From DASPKT01 sp035626475 (GTDB lineage: Bacteria > Pseudomonadota > Alphaproteobacteria > Azospirillales > Azospirillaceae), in contig DASPNP010000044.1 of the NCBI GenBank assembly GCA_035626475.1, positions 1 through 43,366 of the forward strand: a stretch of DNA of 43,366 nt, read 5' to 3'. Positions 17,553 through 24,521 of the stretch are shown in pieces. The translations under genes were made by a program, and so were the position numbers. Below the pieces are notes generated by a model. The model was not told the DNA's origin, searched no databases, and saw nothing but the letters and a program-made list of their open reading frames with translations. Every line of letters begins with the position of its first letter. Positions within the stretch are counted from its first letter, which is position 1.

Positions 17553-18389
17553 CTACCTCGCCGCCTGTTCCGGCGCCCCCTCGCGCCGCTCCACGCTGGC
17601 GAGGTGGCCGAGGATGTTGGCGTAGAAGACCTCCTTGGCCTCCAGCCGCACCGGCACGACCGGGCCGTTCGCGTCGGGGCGGGCCAGCCACAGCATGAAG
17701 CTGCGCGGCTTGCCGTCGGGCGCGATGGTCCAGAAGTCGTCGTTCTTGCCCTTGGCCTCGCGGAAGCCCGCCACCGGGTGGATCTCCACCCGGCAGCCCC
17801 AGGCCTCGCCCTCGAACACCGTGTAGTCGGACTTCCCGATGCGTCGCGTGCCCGCGGGCACGCCGACCACGTCGAAGCGGCGGCGGCCGTCATAAACCGG
17901 CACCCGGGCGGCGCAGCTGCCGCCCTGCGCCTCCGCCGCCAGGCTGAGGACGGCCGAAGCGCTCAGCAGGTCGATCGTGCCGGTGCGCTGGTCGGGCGGG
18001 ACGGCATTGGCGTCCTCCTCCGACGGGGCGGGGTCCCAGCGCGGCGTCACGGCGCCGCCCGGGCCGTAATCCAGCCCCGTCGTCCAGTCCCGCCCGCGGG
18101 CGCTGCGGCGGGCCTCGAAGCGTTGCGGCGTCACCCCGGCCGGGCCGCCGAGGGTGCCGCTGCTCTCGGCCGCGTAGGACCATTTCACCAGGGCGTTGAT
18201 CAGGTCGTTGGGCTTGGCGCCGACGCCCACCCGGTATGCGTCGCCCTGGCGCTCGGTCTCCAGGCTCATGCGGCCCAGCCGAACGCCGCCGACATAGACG
18301 TCGTAGCCGAGCGCGTAGGTCTCGGCTGATGCCGACCCGGGGGCGAGCAGCAGGGCGAGCGCCAGGAGGCGGGACAGGGGAAGCTTCAT
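17553..18389 (-). CDS. DUF3108 periplasmic protein
   Basis: The 278-residue product has a Sec signal peptide (MKLPLSRLLALALLLAPGSASA) and is probably periplasmic. The mature part is beta-rich and matches the DUF3108 pattern: 'YALGYDVYVGGVRLGRMSLE' at the start, a middle 'WDPAPSEEDANAVPPDQRTGTIDLLSA', and 'YDGRRRFDV' with a later 'RSFMLWLARPDANGPVVPVRLEAK'. In this family the substrate is unknown; an envelope role is suspected. Two cysteines ('GSCAAR' and 'WGCRVEI') may pair. The ATG at 18389 is used because it begins the signal peptide; a longer upstream reading is arginine/proline-rich shadow. Confidence 0.88.
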   Translation of the reverse strand: MKLPLSRLLALALLLAPGSASAETYALGYDVYVGGVRLGRMSLETERQGDAYRVGVGAKPNDLINALVKWSYAAESSGTLGGPAGVTPQRFEARRSARGRDWTTGLDYGPGGAVTPRWDPAPSEEDANAVPPDQRTGTIDLLSASAVLSLAAEAQGGSCAARVPVYDGRRRFDVVGVPAGTRRIGKSDYTVFEGEAWGCRVEIHPVAGFREAKGKNDDFWTIAPDGKPRSFMLWLARPDANGPVVPVRLEAKEVFYANILGHLASVERREGAPEQAAR

Positions 18390-18469
18390 GTGGGCAGGCT
18401 GGCCGTGGATCGGGGCGGGAATGGGGCGGTTGGCCCCTCTACCCACATTGCCCAGCGGTTCCAGAGGCC

Positions 18470-19048
18470 TCAGGCGTGCCCGACCTCGGCCGACAGCATG
18501 GGCAGGCTGACGCCCAGCTTGGCGATGGCCCGCTCCCACTTGGTCTCCAGTTCGCCGTCGAACAGCAGGCCGGCGTCGGCCGGGGCGTGCAGCCAGCCGT
18601 TGGACTGCATCTCCTGGTCCAGCTGGCCCGGCCCCCAGCCGGCATAGCCCAGCGCCAGCATGGCGCTCTTCGGGCCGCGGCCGTCGGCGATGGCGCGCAA
18701 TATGTCGACCGTCGCGGTCAGCGCCACCTCCTCGTCCACCATCAGCGTGCCCTCGCGGATATAGTCGGTGGAGTGCAGCACGAAGCCCCGGCCCGATTCG
18801 ACCGGGCCGCCGTAATGCACGCGCATGCCGGTGACGGGCTTGGTCACCTCGATGTTCAGCTGCTCCAGCAGGTCGGCGAAGCCGATGCCGCCGAACAGCC
18901 GGTTGATGACCAGCCCCATCGCCCCTTCCGCCGTATGGGCGCAGACATAGATCGCCGCCCGGGTGAAGCGCGGGTCGGTCATGGTCGGCATGGCGACCAG
19001 CAGCTGCCCCGTGAGGTACTGCGGGATGAGCTTGTCGGTTTCCTTCAT
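18470..19048 (-). CDS. YqgE/AlgH family protein (UPF0301)
   Basis: The 192-residue cytosolic protein shows the family signatures 'LTGQLLVAMPTMTDPRFTRAAIYVCAHTAEGAMGLVINR', 'VHYGGPVESGRGFVLHS' and 'LALGYAGWGPGQLDQEMQSNGWL'. The family's biochemical role is unresolved (a transcriptional effect on alginate genes was proposed for AlgH). The start at 19048 (MKETDKLIPQYLTGQ) matches the usual N-terminus; the frame stays open upstream for 44 codons without family similarity. It is divergent from the peroxiredoxin gene. Confidence 0.95.
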   Translation of the reverse strand: MKETDKLIPQYLTGQLLVAMPTMTDPRFTRAAIYVCAHTAEGAMGLVINRLFGGIGFADLLEQLNIEVTKPVTGMRVHYGGPVESGRGFVLHSTDYIREGTLMVDEEVALTATVDILRAIADGRGPKSAMLALGYAGWGPGQLDQEMQSNGWLHAPADAGLLFDGELETKWERAIAKLGVSLPMLSAEVGHA

Positions 19049-19356
19049 CGCGGGCGCGCTCCCGGTCTCGGCATGGGCACTGGCGGCGGCTTTGTCGGCG
19101 GAATCGGCGTCCAGGGGAGGGCTCCCCGGCCCGAGCCTAGCACAGGCCCGCCGAAGGTCCACCGGCGCGTTCCGGCCCAATCGGCGCAGCCTCGTGGGGA
19201 AACCCCTCCGGGCGGGAAAGGTTGCCGCCCGGGGCCGCCGCGCGGGCAGCGCATTGGGGGCGGGGCACGCCTTCCTGCAGGCGGCGCTTGCCGGAAGCGG
19301 GCGGGCGTCCTAGAACCTGCAAGGGCGCCAAGCCTCACAGATTCCGGAGGAAAGAG
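19049..19356. other. Intergenic region between YqgE and peroxiredoxin genes
   Basis: This 308-bp gap lies between two divergent genes. It is very GC-rich, contains several GGGC/GCCC complementary runs (for example around 19200-19250), and has no credible coding sequence. No clear sigma70 or sigma54 promoter stands out. A TTCCGGAGGAAAGAG ribosome site for the peroxiredoxin occupies its right end. Confidence 0.4.
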
Positions 19357-19839
19357 ATGACCATCAAGGTGGGCGACAAGATCCCGTCCGTCACGCTGAA
19401 GCACCTGACCGAATCGGGCATGCAGGAGGTCAGCACCGACGACATCTTCAAGGGACGCAAGGTCGTCATGTTCTCGGTCCCCGGCGCCTTCACGCCGACC
19501 TGCTCGGCCAAGCACCTGCCGGGCTTCGTGGAGCAGGCCGACGCGCTGAAGGCCAAGGGCGTGTCCGAGATCGTCTGCCTGTCCGTCAACGACCCGTTCG
19601 TGATGCAGGCCTGGGGCAAGTCCAGCAACGTCAACGGCAAGATCACCATGCTGCCGGACGGCAACGGCACCCTGACCAAGGAGCTGGGGCTGGAGATGGA
19701 CGGCACCGCCTACAATCTCGGCCATCGCGGCCAGCGCTTCGCCCTGGTGGCGGAGGACGGCGTGGTGAAGCAGCTCTTCGTCGAGAAGCCGGGCGCCTTC
19801 GAGGTGTCCAGCGCCGAGCATGTGATGAAGAACCTCTGA
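19357..19839 (+). CDS. Peroxiredoxin (Prx5-like)
   Basis: This thiol peroxidase reduces hydrogen peroxide and organic hydroperoxides in the cytosol, usually with thioredoxin or glutaredoxin/glutathione as reductant. The 160-residue product has the active-site motif 'VPGAFTPTCSAKHLPGF', with the peroxidatic cysteine at residue 49. 'VCLSVNDPFVMQAWGK' and 'GLEMDGTAYNLGHRGQRFALV' complete the Prx5/hybrid-Prx pattern. GGAGGAAAGAG precedes the ATG at 19357. A clean intrinsic terminator follows the stop, so it is probably monocistronic. Confidence 0.96.
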   Translation: MTIKVGDKIPSVTLKHLTESGMQEVSTDDIFKGRKVVMFSVPGAFTPTCSAKHLPGFVEQADALKAKGVSEIVCLSVNDPFVMQAWGKSSNVNGKITMLPDGNGTLTKELGLEMDGTAYNLGHRGQRFALVAEDGVVKQLFVEKPGAFEVSSAEHVMKNL

Positions 19840-19865
19840 TCCGGCTTTCCGGGACAGAGACACGA

Positions 19866-19896
19866 GGGCGGCCCGTCGCGGCCGCCCTTTTCTTTT
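19866..19896 (+). terminator. Intrinsic terminator of the peroxiredoxin gene
   Basis: An 8-bp perfect stem (GGGCGGCC at 19866-19873, complement at 19880-19887) with a 6-nt loop is followed by TTTTCTTTT. Confidence 0.88.
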
Positions 19897-19976
19897 GCGG
19901 TCCCGATTCCGGGGAGGTACCCCCCGGAACGGTCGGGCGCATCCTTTGTTGATCCTCCGATCTTCGGGAGGTGATG

Positions 19977-20510
19977 ATGCGCGCTCGGCTGGCCCTGGTG
20001 CTTGCGATGACCCTGGCGCTGGGCGCCTGCGCCACCCGACCGCCGCCGGCACCCCCGCCACCGCCGCCCGCACCGCCGCCCGGCCCCTCGCTGGCCGAGC
20101 TGAAGCGCCAGGAGGATCTGAAGTGCCTGGCCGAGACGGTCTATTTCGAGGCGCGGGGCGAGACGGAGAAAGGCCGGCAGGCCGTCGCCTGGGTGGTGCT
20201 GAACCGGGTGGGCCACCCCAAGTTCCCCGACAGCGTCTGCGGCGTGGTCCGGCAAGGGGGCGAGAAGCCGCCCTGCCAGTTCTCCTGGTACTGCGACGGC
20301 AAGCCGGAGGTCGCGAAGGAGCAGTCCGCCTGGGCGGAGGCCGAGCGCGTCGCGGCGCTGGTCTATGACCGCAAGGTGCCGGACCCGACCCACGGCGCCC
20401 TGTATTTCCACCATGTCGGCGTCAAGCCCTCCTGGAAGGACGAGTTCCAGCAGACCGCGCGGATCGACGGCCACCTCTACTACAAGCCCCTCAATATCAG
20501 TCAGATATGA
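19977..20510 (+). CDS. SleB-like cell wall hydrolase, lipoprotein
   Basis: The 177-residue product is a predicted lipoprotein (MRARLALVLAMTLALGAC). After the lipidated cysteine comes a proline-only linker (about residues 23-37), then a cell-wall hydrolase domain of the SleB/CwlJ type: 'CLAETVYFEARGETEKGRQAVAWVVLNRVGHPKFPDSVCGVVRQ', with the conserved catalytic Glu in YFEARGE, and 'CQFSWYCDG'. 'THGALYFHHVGVKP' follows near the C-terminus. It probably cleaves peptidoglycan from the periplasmic side of an envelope membrane. GGGAGGTGA lies just upstream; ATG at 19977 is preferred to the overlapping GTG at 19971 and ATG at 19974. Confidence 0.9.
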   Translation: MRARLALVLAMTLALGACATRPPPAPPPPPPAPPPGPSLAELKRQEDLKCLAETVYFEARGETEKGRQAVAWVVLNRVGHPKFPDSVCGVVRQGGEKPPCQFSWYCDGKPEVAKEQSAWAEAERVAALVYDRKVPDPTHGALYFHHVGVKPSWKDEFQQTARIDGHLYYKPLNISQI

Positions 20511-20535
20511 CGCGCTGCATTGCACTTTGCGAATC

Positions 20536-20562
20536 GGCCTATCCGGTGGGATAGGCCTTTTT
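20536..20562 (+). terminator. Intrinsic terminator of the cell wall hydrolase gene
   Basis: A perfect 9-bp stem (GGCCTATCC at 20536-20544, complement at 20549-20557), with a 4-nt GGTG loop, is followed by TTTTT. It isolates the hydrolase from the sigma54-like promoter that begins 23 bp later. Confidence 0.92.
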
Positions 20563-20584
20563 GCCGAAAGAGGTGCCGAAGGCC

Positions 20585-20601
20585 CTGGCCTGCTTCTTGC
20601 T
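20585..20601 (+). promoter_or_regulatory. Sigma54-like -24/-12 promoter for SCPU paralog 1
   Basis: CTGGCCTG-CTTC-TTGCT has the invariant GG (20587-20588) and GC (20599-20600) exactly 10 bp apart, and fits YTGGCACG-N4-TTGCW except at two less critical positions. It lies 66 bp before the start codon, directly after an intrinsic terminator. The same TGGCCTG half-site occurs before the paralog at 36838. Confidence 0.6.
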
Positions 20602-20665
20602 TCTACGTTCCGTGTCGGCATCCCTCCCGCATTCCGCGGGGGAGGGGCCATGGAACGGAAGCACG

Positions 20666-21145
20666 ATGATCTCCCCGAACGGCCCTACCGGCCGGCTGAT
20701 GATGGCGATGACGGCGCTCCTGGCGCTCTGGACGGCGGCGACGCCGGCCCGGGCGGCGGGCACGGTCGCGCTCAAGGGGACGGTCGTCAGCAATTGCGGC
20801 GTGCAGGTCGACGACCTCGACGCCAACCTCAACATGACCGGCGGCAGCACCAATTTGCAGGTCGCCACGGTCGGCGAGAAGTGCAACAGCAACCGCGGCT
20901 ACACGGTCACCATCAGCTCGGCCAACGCCGGGGCGCTGGTGAACCGGGACGGCGCGCGGGCGGCCTACACGGCCAGCTATGGCGGGCTGTCCAACCAGTC
21001 GCTGGCGAACCCCATCGTGCTGACGCGGACCAAGGCCGAGCGGAACTGGACCTACGCGCCCTTCACCGTGACCCTGCCGGCCAACGCCCAGCGGGTCGCC
21101 GGCACCTATTTCGACACCATCACCATCACGGTCGCCGCGCGCTGA
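20666..21145 (+). CDS. SCPU-type secreted protein, paralog 1
   Basis: The 159-residue product has a signal peptide (RLMMAMTALLALWTAATPARA) and a mature beta-sandwich domain. The end 'AGTYFDTITITVAAR' matches the C-terminal strand of spore-coat-protein-U/pilin-like domains. Two cysteines ('VVSNCGVQVDDL' and 'GEKCNSNRGY') are placed as in chaperone-usher subunits, where they form a disulfide. It is clearly paralogous to the product at 36838-37293: both share LKGxVxxNC, DLxxxLNxxGG, CNSxxGY, SSxNAG and the final GxYxDTxTITxAA. No chaperone or usher gene is adjacent, so its export and assembly partners are unknown. ATG at 20666 is in frame with the signal; the ATG at 20650 is in another frame. 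Confidence 0.82.
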   Translation: MISPNGPTGRLMMAMTALLALWTAATPARAAGTVALKGTVVSNCGVQVDDLDANLNMTGGSTNLQVATVGEKCNSNRGYTVTISSANAGALVNRDGARAAYTASYGGLSNQSLANPIVLTRTKAERNWTYAPFTVTLPANAQRVAGTYFDTITITVAAR

Positions 21146-21359
21146 TCTCAGCCGTAGCGGGCGGAGGCGGGCAGGCGGCCGGGCGGTCCAGCCCGAGCTT
21201 GCGCGCCTCCAGGAACGGCCGCGCAAGGGCGGTGCCGGCCGGTGTGCCTTCCGGCCTGAGCGCCGCCAGCAGCAGGCTGCCGCCGATCACGCCCAGCAGC
21301 AGGCCGACGAGCGCCCCCAGGCCCCGCCGGTCCTCCCTGATCTGGCCGTGATGGCGCAT
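21126..21359 (-). CDS. Small single-helix membrane protein (hypothetical)
   Basis: A 77-residue reading with a basic N-terminus (MRHHGQIREDRRG), one convincing membrane helix (about residues 14-34, LGALVGLLLGVIGGSLLLAAL) and a proline-rich tail. The helix and the positive-inside charge pattern argue that this frame, not its overlapping neighbours, is coding. Its 3' end overlaps the 3' end of SCPU paralog 1 by 20 bp in antiparallel fashion. It lies 41 bp downstream of the DUF1194 gene on the same strand. No family is recognised, and a spurious frame cannot be excluded. Confidence 0.5.
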   Translation of the reverse strand: MRHHGQIREDRRGLGALVGLLLGVIGGSLLLAALRPEGTPAGTALARPFLEARKLGLDRPAACPPPPATAEISARRP

Positions 21360-21400
21360 CGATCCGTTCCCGCATGCCGCCCGGGGGCGGTCTTGGCGCC

Positions 21401-22099
21401 CTAGGCGATCTCCGTCACCAGCTTGGCGAGGAAGGCCTGGGCGAAGCTGGCGCGGCTGTCGGCCGTGCGCACGAAGCTGTCCTCGCCGGCCACGACCTGC
21501 TCGGCGTAATAGCGCTCCAGCCACTCATACTCGTCCAGGATGGCGAGCGCGTTGACCGTGACGCCGGCCGCCTCGGCGAAGGACCGGGCGGACTCCGGGT
21601 CGATGCCGGCGTTGCTGAAGCCGTTGCTGACGACGTCGATCTTGCGCTTGTCGGCGGCGAAGGGGCAGCGGTCCAAGAGTCGTACGCCCTGGACGATGGC
21701 GCTGCCGATGGCGGTGGCGCCGCCCATGAAGATGCCGGGCAAGGCGTCGATGGCGGCGGCCGTGCGGGCGCAGTCCTCGGCCGTCGCGAGCGTAATCCAG
21801 GGCATCAGCGTGGCGAAGCTCTCCGGCCCGGCGAACTGCGCCAGCGACACGCCGATCCGCTTGTGCCGGCCGGACGCGATGGCGTCCACGACCGAGGGGT
21901 GGCGGAAGGCGGCGGCGTGCCCCTCCAGTTGGAACGACAGCGTGCCCTTGCTGATGCTGGCCGAGGCGTCGACCAGCAGCAGCAGCGCCAGGTCGACCCG
22001 CTCCGCACCTTGCGCCAGCGCGCGGCCGGGCAGGGCGGCGGCTCCGGCCATGCCGGCGATCCCGGCCAGAAGGTCGCGGCGGTTGCCCTTGATGGTCAA
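21401..22099 (-). CDS. DUF1194 (VWA-like) protein with Tat signal
   Basis: The 232-residue product begins MTIKGNRRDLLAGIAGMAGAAALPGRALAQ, a twin-arginine-like signal, so it is probably exported folded. The rest is a DUF1194 domain with a von Willebrand A-like metal site, 'LALLLLVDASASIS' (DxSxS), then 'GVSLAQFAGPE', 'GGATAIGSAI' and 'DVVSNGFSNAG'. The family is uncharacterised; VWA domains usually mediate protein contact through a bound metal ion. The start is taken as TTG at 22099, which overlaps the mutY stop as TTGA and implies translational coupling; longer readings would lie inside mutY. Confidence 0.82.
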   Translation of the reverse strand: MTIKGNRRDLLAGIAGMAGAAALPGRALAQGAERVDLALLLLVDASASISKGTLSFQLEGHAAAFRHPSVVDAIASGRHKRIGVSLAQFAGPESFATLMPWITLATAEDCARTAAAIDALPGIFMGGATAIGSAIVQGVRLLDRCPFAADKRKIDVVSNGFSNAGIDPESARSFAEAAGVTVNALAILDEYEWLERYYAEQVVAGEDSFVRTADSRASFAQAFLAKLVTEIA

Positions 22100-23199
22100 T
22101 TCGGTTTCCGTCCCATATGAGCCAGTGCGTGGCGCACGATCCTCAGCATCACGGTCGGCAGCGCCTGCCCGCCCAGCCGGTCCAGCGCCACCCAGACACC
22201 GTCCGCGCTCTCCCAACCGGGACCGGCCTGGCCCCGCACCACCTCAAGCTCCAGGTGGAAATGGGTGAATGTGTGGCGGACGATGCCCGGCAAAGGCTGC
22301 CACTCGGCAAGAACGGGCGCCCAGCCCAGCGCCCGGGTCATCGGCACCGCCGGTCCGGGCTCCCAGGCGGAGGAGGGCACCTCCATCATGCCGCCCAGCA
22401 GGCCCGTCTCGGGACGGCGGCGCAGCAGCACCTCGCCCTGTGGGTTCAGCGTCCAGAAGGCGACGCCGCGGCGGGTCGGCTTCTCCGCCTTCTCCGCCTT
22501 GGCCGGCAGGCTCTCCTCGATGCCGACGGCATGGGCGGCGCAGTCCGCCTGCCAGGGGCAGAGCAGGCAGCGCGGCTTGCGCGGCGTGCAGATGGTGGCG
22601 CCCAGGTCGAACAGCGCCTGGGTGTAGTCGCCCGGCCGCATGTCCGGCACCAGGGCGGCGGCGTGGGCCTTCAGCTTCGGCTTGGATTTGGGCAGCGGCT
22701 CGGCCACGGCGAAGACCCGCGCCATCACCCGCTCGACATTGCCGTCCATGGCGGTGGCGCGCCTGTCGAAGGCGATGGCCGATATGGCGGCGGCGGTGTA
22801 GTCGCCGATGCCGGGCAGGGTGCGGAGCGTCGCCTCGTCCGCCGGGAACTCCCCGCCATGCTCCGCCACCACGGCCTGGGCGCATTTGTGCAAGTTGCGG
22901 GCGCGGGCATAGTAGCCGAGGCCGGCCCAGGCGCGCAGGACCTCGTCCAGCTCCGCCGCCGCCAGATGGCGCACGGTCGGCCAGCGCTCCAGGAAGTCGC
23001 GGAAATAGGCGCCGACCGTCGCCACGGTCGTCTGCTGCAGCATGATCTCCGACAGCCAGACCCGGTACGGGTCGGCCGTCTGGCCCGGCGCGAAGCGCCA
23101 GGGCAGCACGCGCCGGTGCCGGTCGTACCACTCCAGCAGCCGCTCCGGCATGGGGGCGGCCGGCGGGACGGCGGGTGAAAGTTCCGGTATCGCGTTCAT
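22096..23199 (-). CDS. mutY: A/G-specific adenine glycosylase MutY
   Basis: MutY removes adenine mispaired with 8-oxoguanine and so prevents G:C to T:A mutations. The 367-residue protein has the helix-hairpin-helix and catalytic region ('LPGIGDYTAAAISAIAFDRRATAMDGNVERV'), with the catalytic Asp in MDGNVERV. The 4Fe-4S cluster site is C-x6-C-x2-C-x5-C ('CTPRKPRCLLCPWQADC'). A C-terminal NUDIX-like domain recognises 8-oxoG ('HTFTHFHLELEV' contains the characteristic FTHF). The early 'SEIMLQQTTVATV' is also a family hallmark. The start is ATG at 23199, divergent from DUF721. DUF1194 is coupled downstream. Confidence 0.97.
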   Translation of the reverse strand: MNAIPELSPAVPPAAPMPERLLEWYDRHRRVLPWRFAPGQTADPYRVWLSEIMLQQTTVATVGAYFRDFLERWPTVRHLAAAELDEVLRAWAGLGYYARARNLHKCAQAVVAEHGGEFPADEATLRTLPGIGDYTAAAISAIAFDRRATAMDGNVERVMARVFAVAEPLPKSKPKLKAHAAALVPDMRPGDYTQALFDLGATICTPRKPRCLLCPWQADCAAHAVGIEESLPAKAEKAEKPTRRGVAFWTLNPQGEVLLRRRPETGLLGGMMEVPSSAWEPGPAVPMTRALGWAPVLAEWQPLPGIVRHTFTHFHLELEVVRGQAGPGWESADGVWVALDRLGGQALPTVMLRIVRHALAHMGRKPN

Positions 23200-23261
23200 G
23201 CCCTGGTCTTGCCTGCCCCGAAATGCTTTAACAAGGGCCGTTCGAAGATGAAGGCCCATCC

Positions 23262-23729
23262 ATGTCGGCACCCCACCGTCTCGGCCGCCACGTCACGACC
23301 ATCGCCGGCAAGGCGCTGGGGCGGCACGGCCTCGCCTTCGGCGCGCTGATCACCGACTGGCCGTCCATCGTCGGCGAGCGGCTGGCCTCCCAGACCTCGC
23401 CCGCCAAGCTCCAGTTCCCCCAGGGCAAGCGCGAGGAGGCCACCCTCACCATCGCCGTGTCGGGCGCCGCGGCGCCGCTGGTGATGCATGAGGAGCCGCA
23501 GCTGCTGCAGCGCATCAACGGCTTCTTCGGCTACCGCGCCGTGTCCCGCATCAAGATGGTGCAGGCCGGCCCGCCTTCCAAGCCGCCGCGCCGCGCCCCG
23601 GCCCCGCGCCGCCTGGGCCCCGCCGAGGAGAAGGCGCTGCTGGAGAGCACCGCCACCGTCCCCGACGAGGAGCTGAAGGCAGCGCTGGAGAAGCTGGGCC
23701 GGGCGGTGGTGGGCAGCAAGCCGAAGTGA
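23262..23729 (+). CDS. DUF721 (DciA-like) protein
   Basis: The 155-residue product has a DUF721 domain over about residues 5-95 ('GRHGLAFGALITDWPSIVGERLASQTSPAKLQFP...LTIAVSGAAAPLVMHEEPQLLQRINGFFGYRAVSRIKMVQ'). A proline/arginine-rich linker and a helical tail ('PDEELKAALEKLGRAVVG') follow. DUF721 proteins include DciA, which assists loading of the replicative helicase in bacteria without DnaC; whether this one does so is inferred. It is divergent from mutY and would normally be followed by dsbA and smc; here a toxin-antitoxin pair intervenes. Confidence 0.9.
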   Translation: MSAPHRLGRHVTTIAGKALGRHGLAFGALITDWPSIVGERLASQTSPAKLQFPQGKREEATLTIAVSGAAAPLVMHEEPQLLQRINGFFGYRAVSRIKMVQAGPPSKPPRRAPAPRRLGPAEEKALLESTATVPDEELKAALEKLGRAVVGSKPK

Positions 23730-23745
23730 GCCTATCCACTGAGTC

Positions 23746-23774
23746 TTGGCGGTAAGGTAGTATTGCCTTACATT
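23746..23774 (+). promoter_or_regulatory. Toxin-antitoxin promoter with embedded operator
   Basis: TTGGCG (23746-23751) and TACATT (23769-23774) are 17 bp apart. The inverted repeat GTAAGG-N8-CCTTAC (23752-23771) fills the spacer and overlaps the -10, where antitoxin binding would block RNA polymerase. The expected transcript start (about 23781) fits a translation start at 23805. Confidence 0.6.
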
Positions 23775-23804
23775 GCGATGGCCATCGAGTGGATGAGGGT
23801 TGCC

Positions 23805-24071
23805 ATGGGCACGATGTTGACGGTGACGGCCAAGGGTCAGGTGACCCTGCGCAAGGAGGTACTGGAGCATCTCGGTGTCAGTCCCGGCGACAAGCTGGTG
23901 GTGGAACTCATGCCCGACGGCAAGGTGCAGGTCGGCCCGGCGCCGCGCGGGTCGATCGAGTCGTTCTTCGGCTCGCTGGCCGTCCCCCCCGGCACGCCAC
24001 CCGTGTCCATCGAGGAGATGAACCAAGCCATCGCGGCGGGCTGGGCTGGGGACGCCAAGCCTTGGAAGTGA
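23805..24071 (+). CDS. AbrB/SpoVT-type antitoxin
   Basis: The 88-residue protein begins with a swapped-hairpin AbrB DNA-binding domain, 'MLTVTAKGQVTLRKEVLEHLGVSPGDKLVVELMPDGKVQV'. This is followed by a C-terminal tail ('PVSIEEMNQAIAAGWAGDAKPWK') that in such antitoxins wraps around the toxin. It should bind its own operator and neutralise the PIN ribonuclease encoded next. ATG at 23805 is chosen because GATGAGGG lies 5 nt upstream; in-frame ATGs at 23778 and 23793 are too near the predicted transcript start. The stop overlaps the toxin start as GTGA. Confidence 0.88.
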   Translation: MGTMLTVTAKGQVTLRKEVLEHLGVSPGDKLVVELMPDGKVQVGPAPRGSIESFFGSLAVPPGTPPVSIEEMNQAIAAGWAGDAKPWK

Positions 24072-24457
24072 CCGTCGACACCAACATCCTCATCCGCGTC
24101 GCGGCCAAGGACGATCCGGCCCAGACCGCCGCGGCGATGTCACTGCTTGCCAAGGCCAGCCGCATCGCCGTCCCCACCGAGGTCCTGTGCGAATTCGTCT
24201 GGGTCATGTCGACGCGGTACGGACGCGGCCCTGCCGAGATCGCCACGTCGATCGCCGTCTTGATCGGCGTGGACAAGGTCATGACCGACAGGGCTGCCGT
24301 CGATGCCGGCCTCGCCATGCTGGCCGCTGGCGGCGACTTCGCCGACGGCGTCATCGCGCATCGCGGCCGTGACCTGGGCGGCCGGTCCTTCGCCAGCTTC
24401 GACCGACGGGCGGTGCGCCTGCTGAAGGCGGCCGGCCATTCGGTACTGGAACCGTGA
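24068..24457 (+). CDS. PIN-domain ribonuclease toxin (VapC-like)
   Basis: A 129-residue PIN-domain protein. The acidic active-site residues are all present: 'VDTNILIRV' (Asp4), 'PTEVLCEFVWVM' (Glu42), 'GGDFADGVIAHRG' and 'FASFDRRAVRLL'. VapC-type toxins cleave specific tRNA or rRNA sites and arrest growth; the target here is unknown. The start is GTG at 24068, overlapping the antitoxin stop by 4 nt; TTG at 24062 is an alternative with a better-spaced GGGGA. The gene looks intact. The pair sits between DUF721 and dsbA, which are neighbours in related genomes as I recall. Confidence 0.9.
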   Translation: MTVDTNILIRVAAKDDPAQTAAAMSLLAKASRIAVPTEVLCEFVWVMSTRYGRGPAEIATSIAVLIGVDKVMTDRAAVDAGLAMLAAGGDFADGVIAHRGRDLGGRSFASFDRRAVRLLKAAGHSVLEP

Positions 24458-24464
24458 CCCCGCC

Positions 24465-24493
24465 TTGCCGCCGCCAAAATCCGACTTTATAGT
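24465..24493 (+). promoter_or_regulatory. Sigma70-like promoter for dsbA-smc
   Basis: TTGCCG (24465-24470) is followed after exactly 17 bp by TATAGT (24488-24493, five of six). The transcript would start near 24500, about 22 nt before the GTG start of the dsbA-like gene. Confidence 0.55.
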
Positions 24494-24521
24494 CGCTACA
24501 TCTTGTATGGAGGATGTTTCC

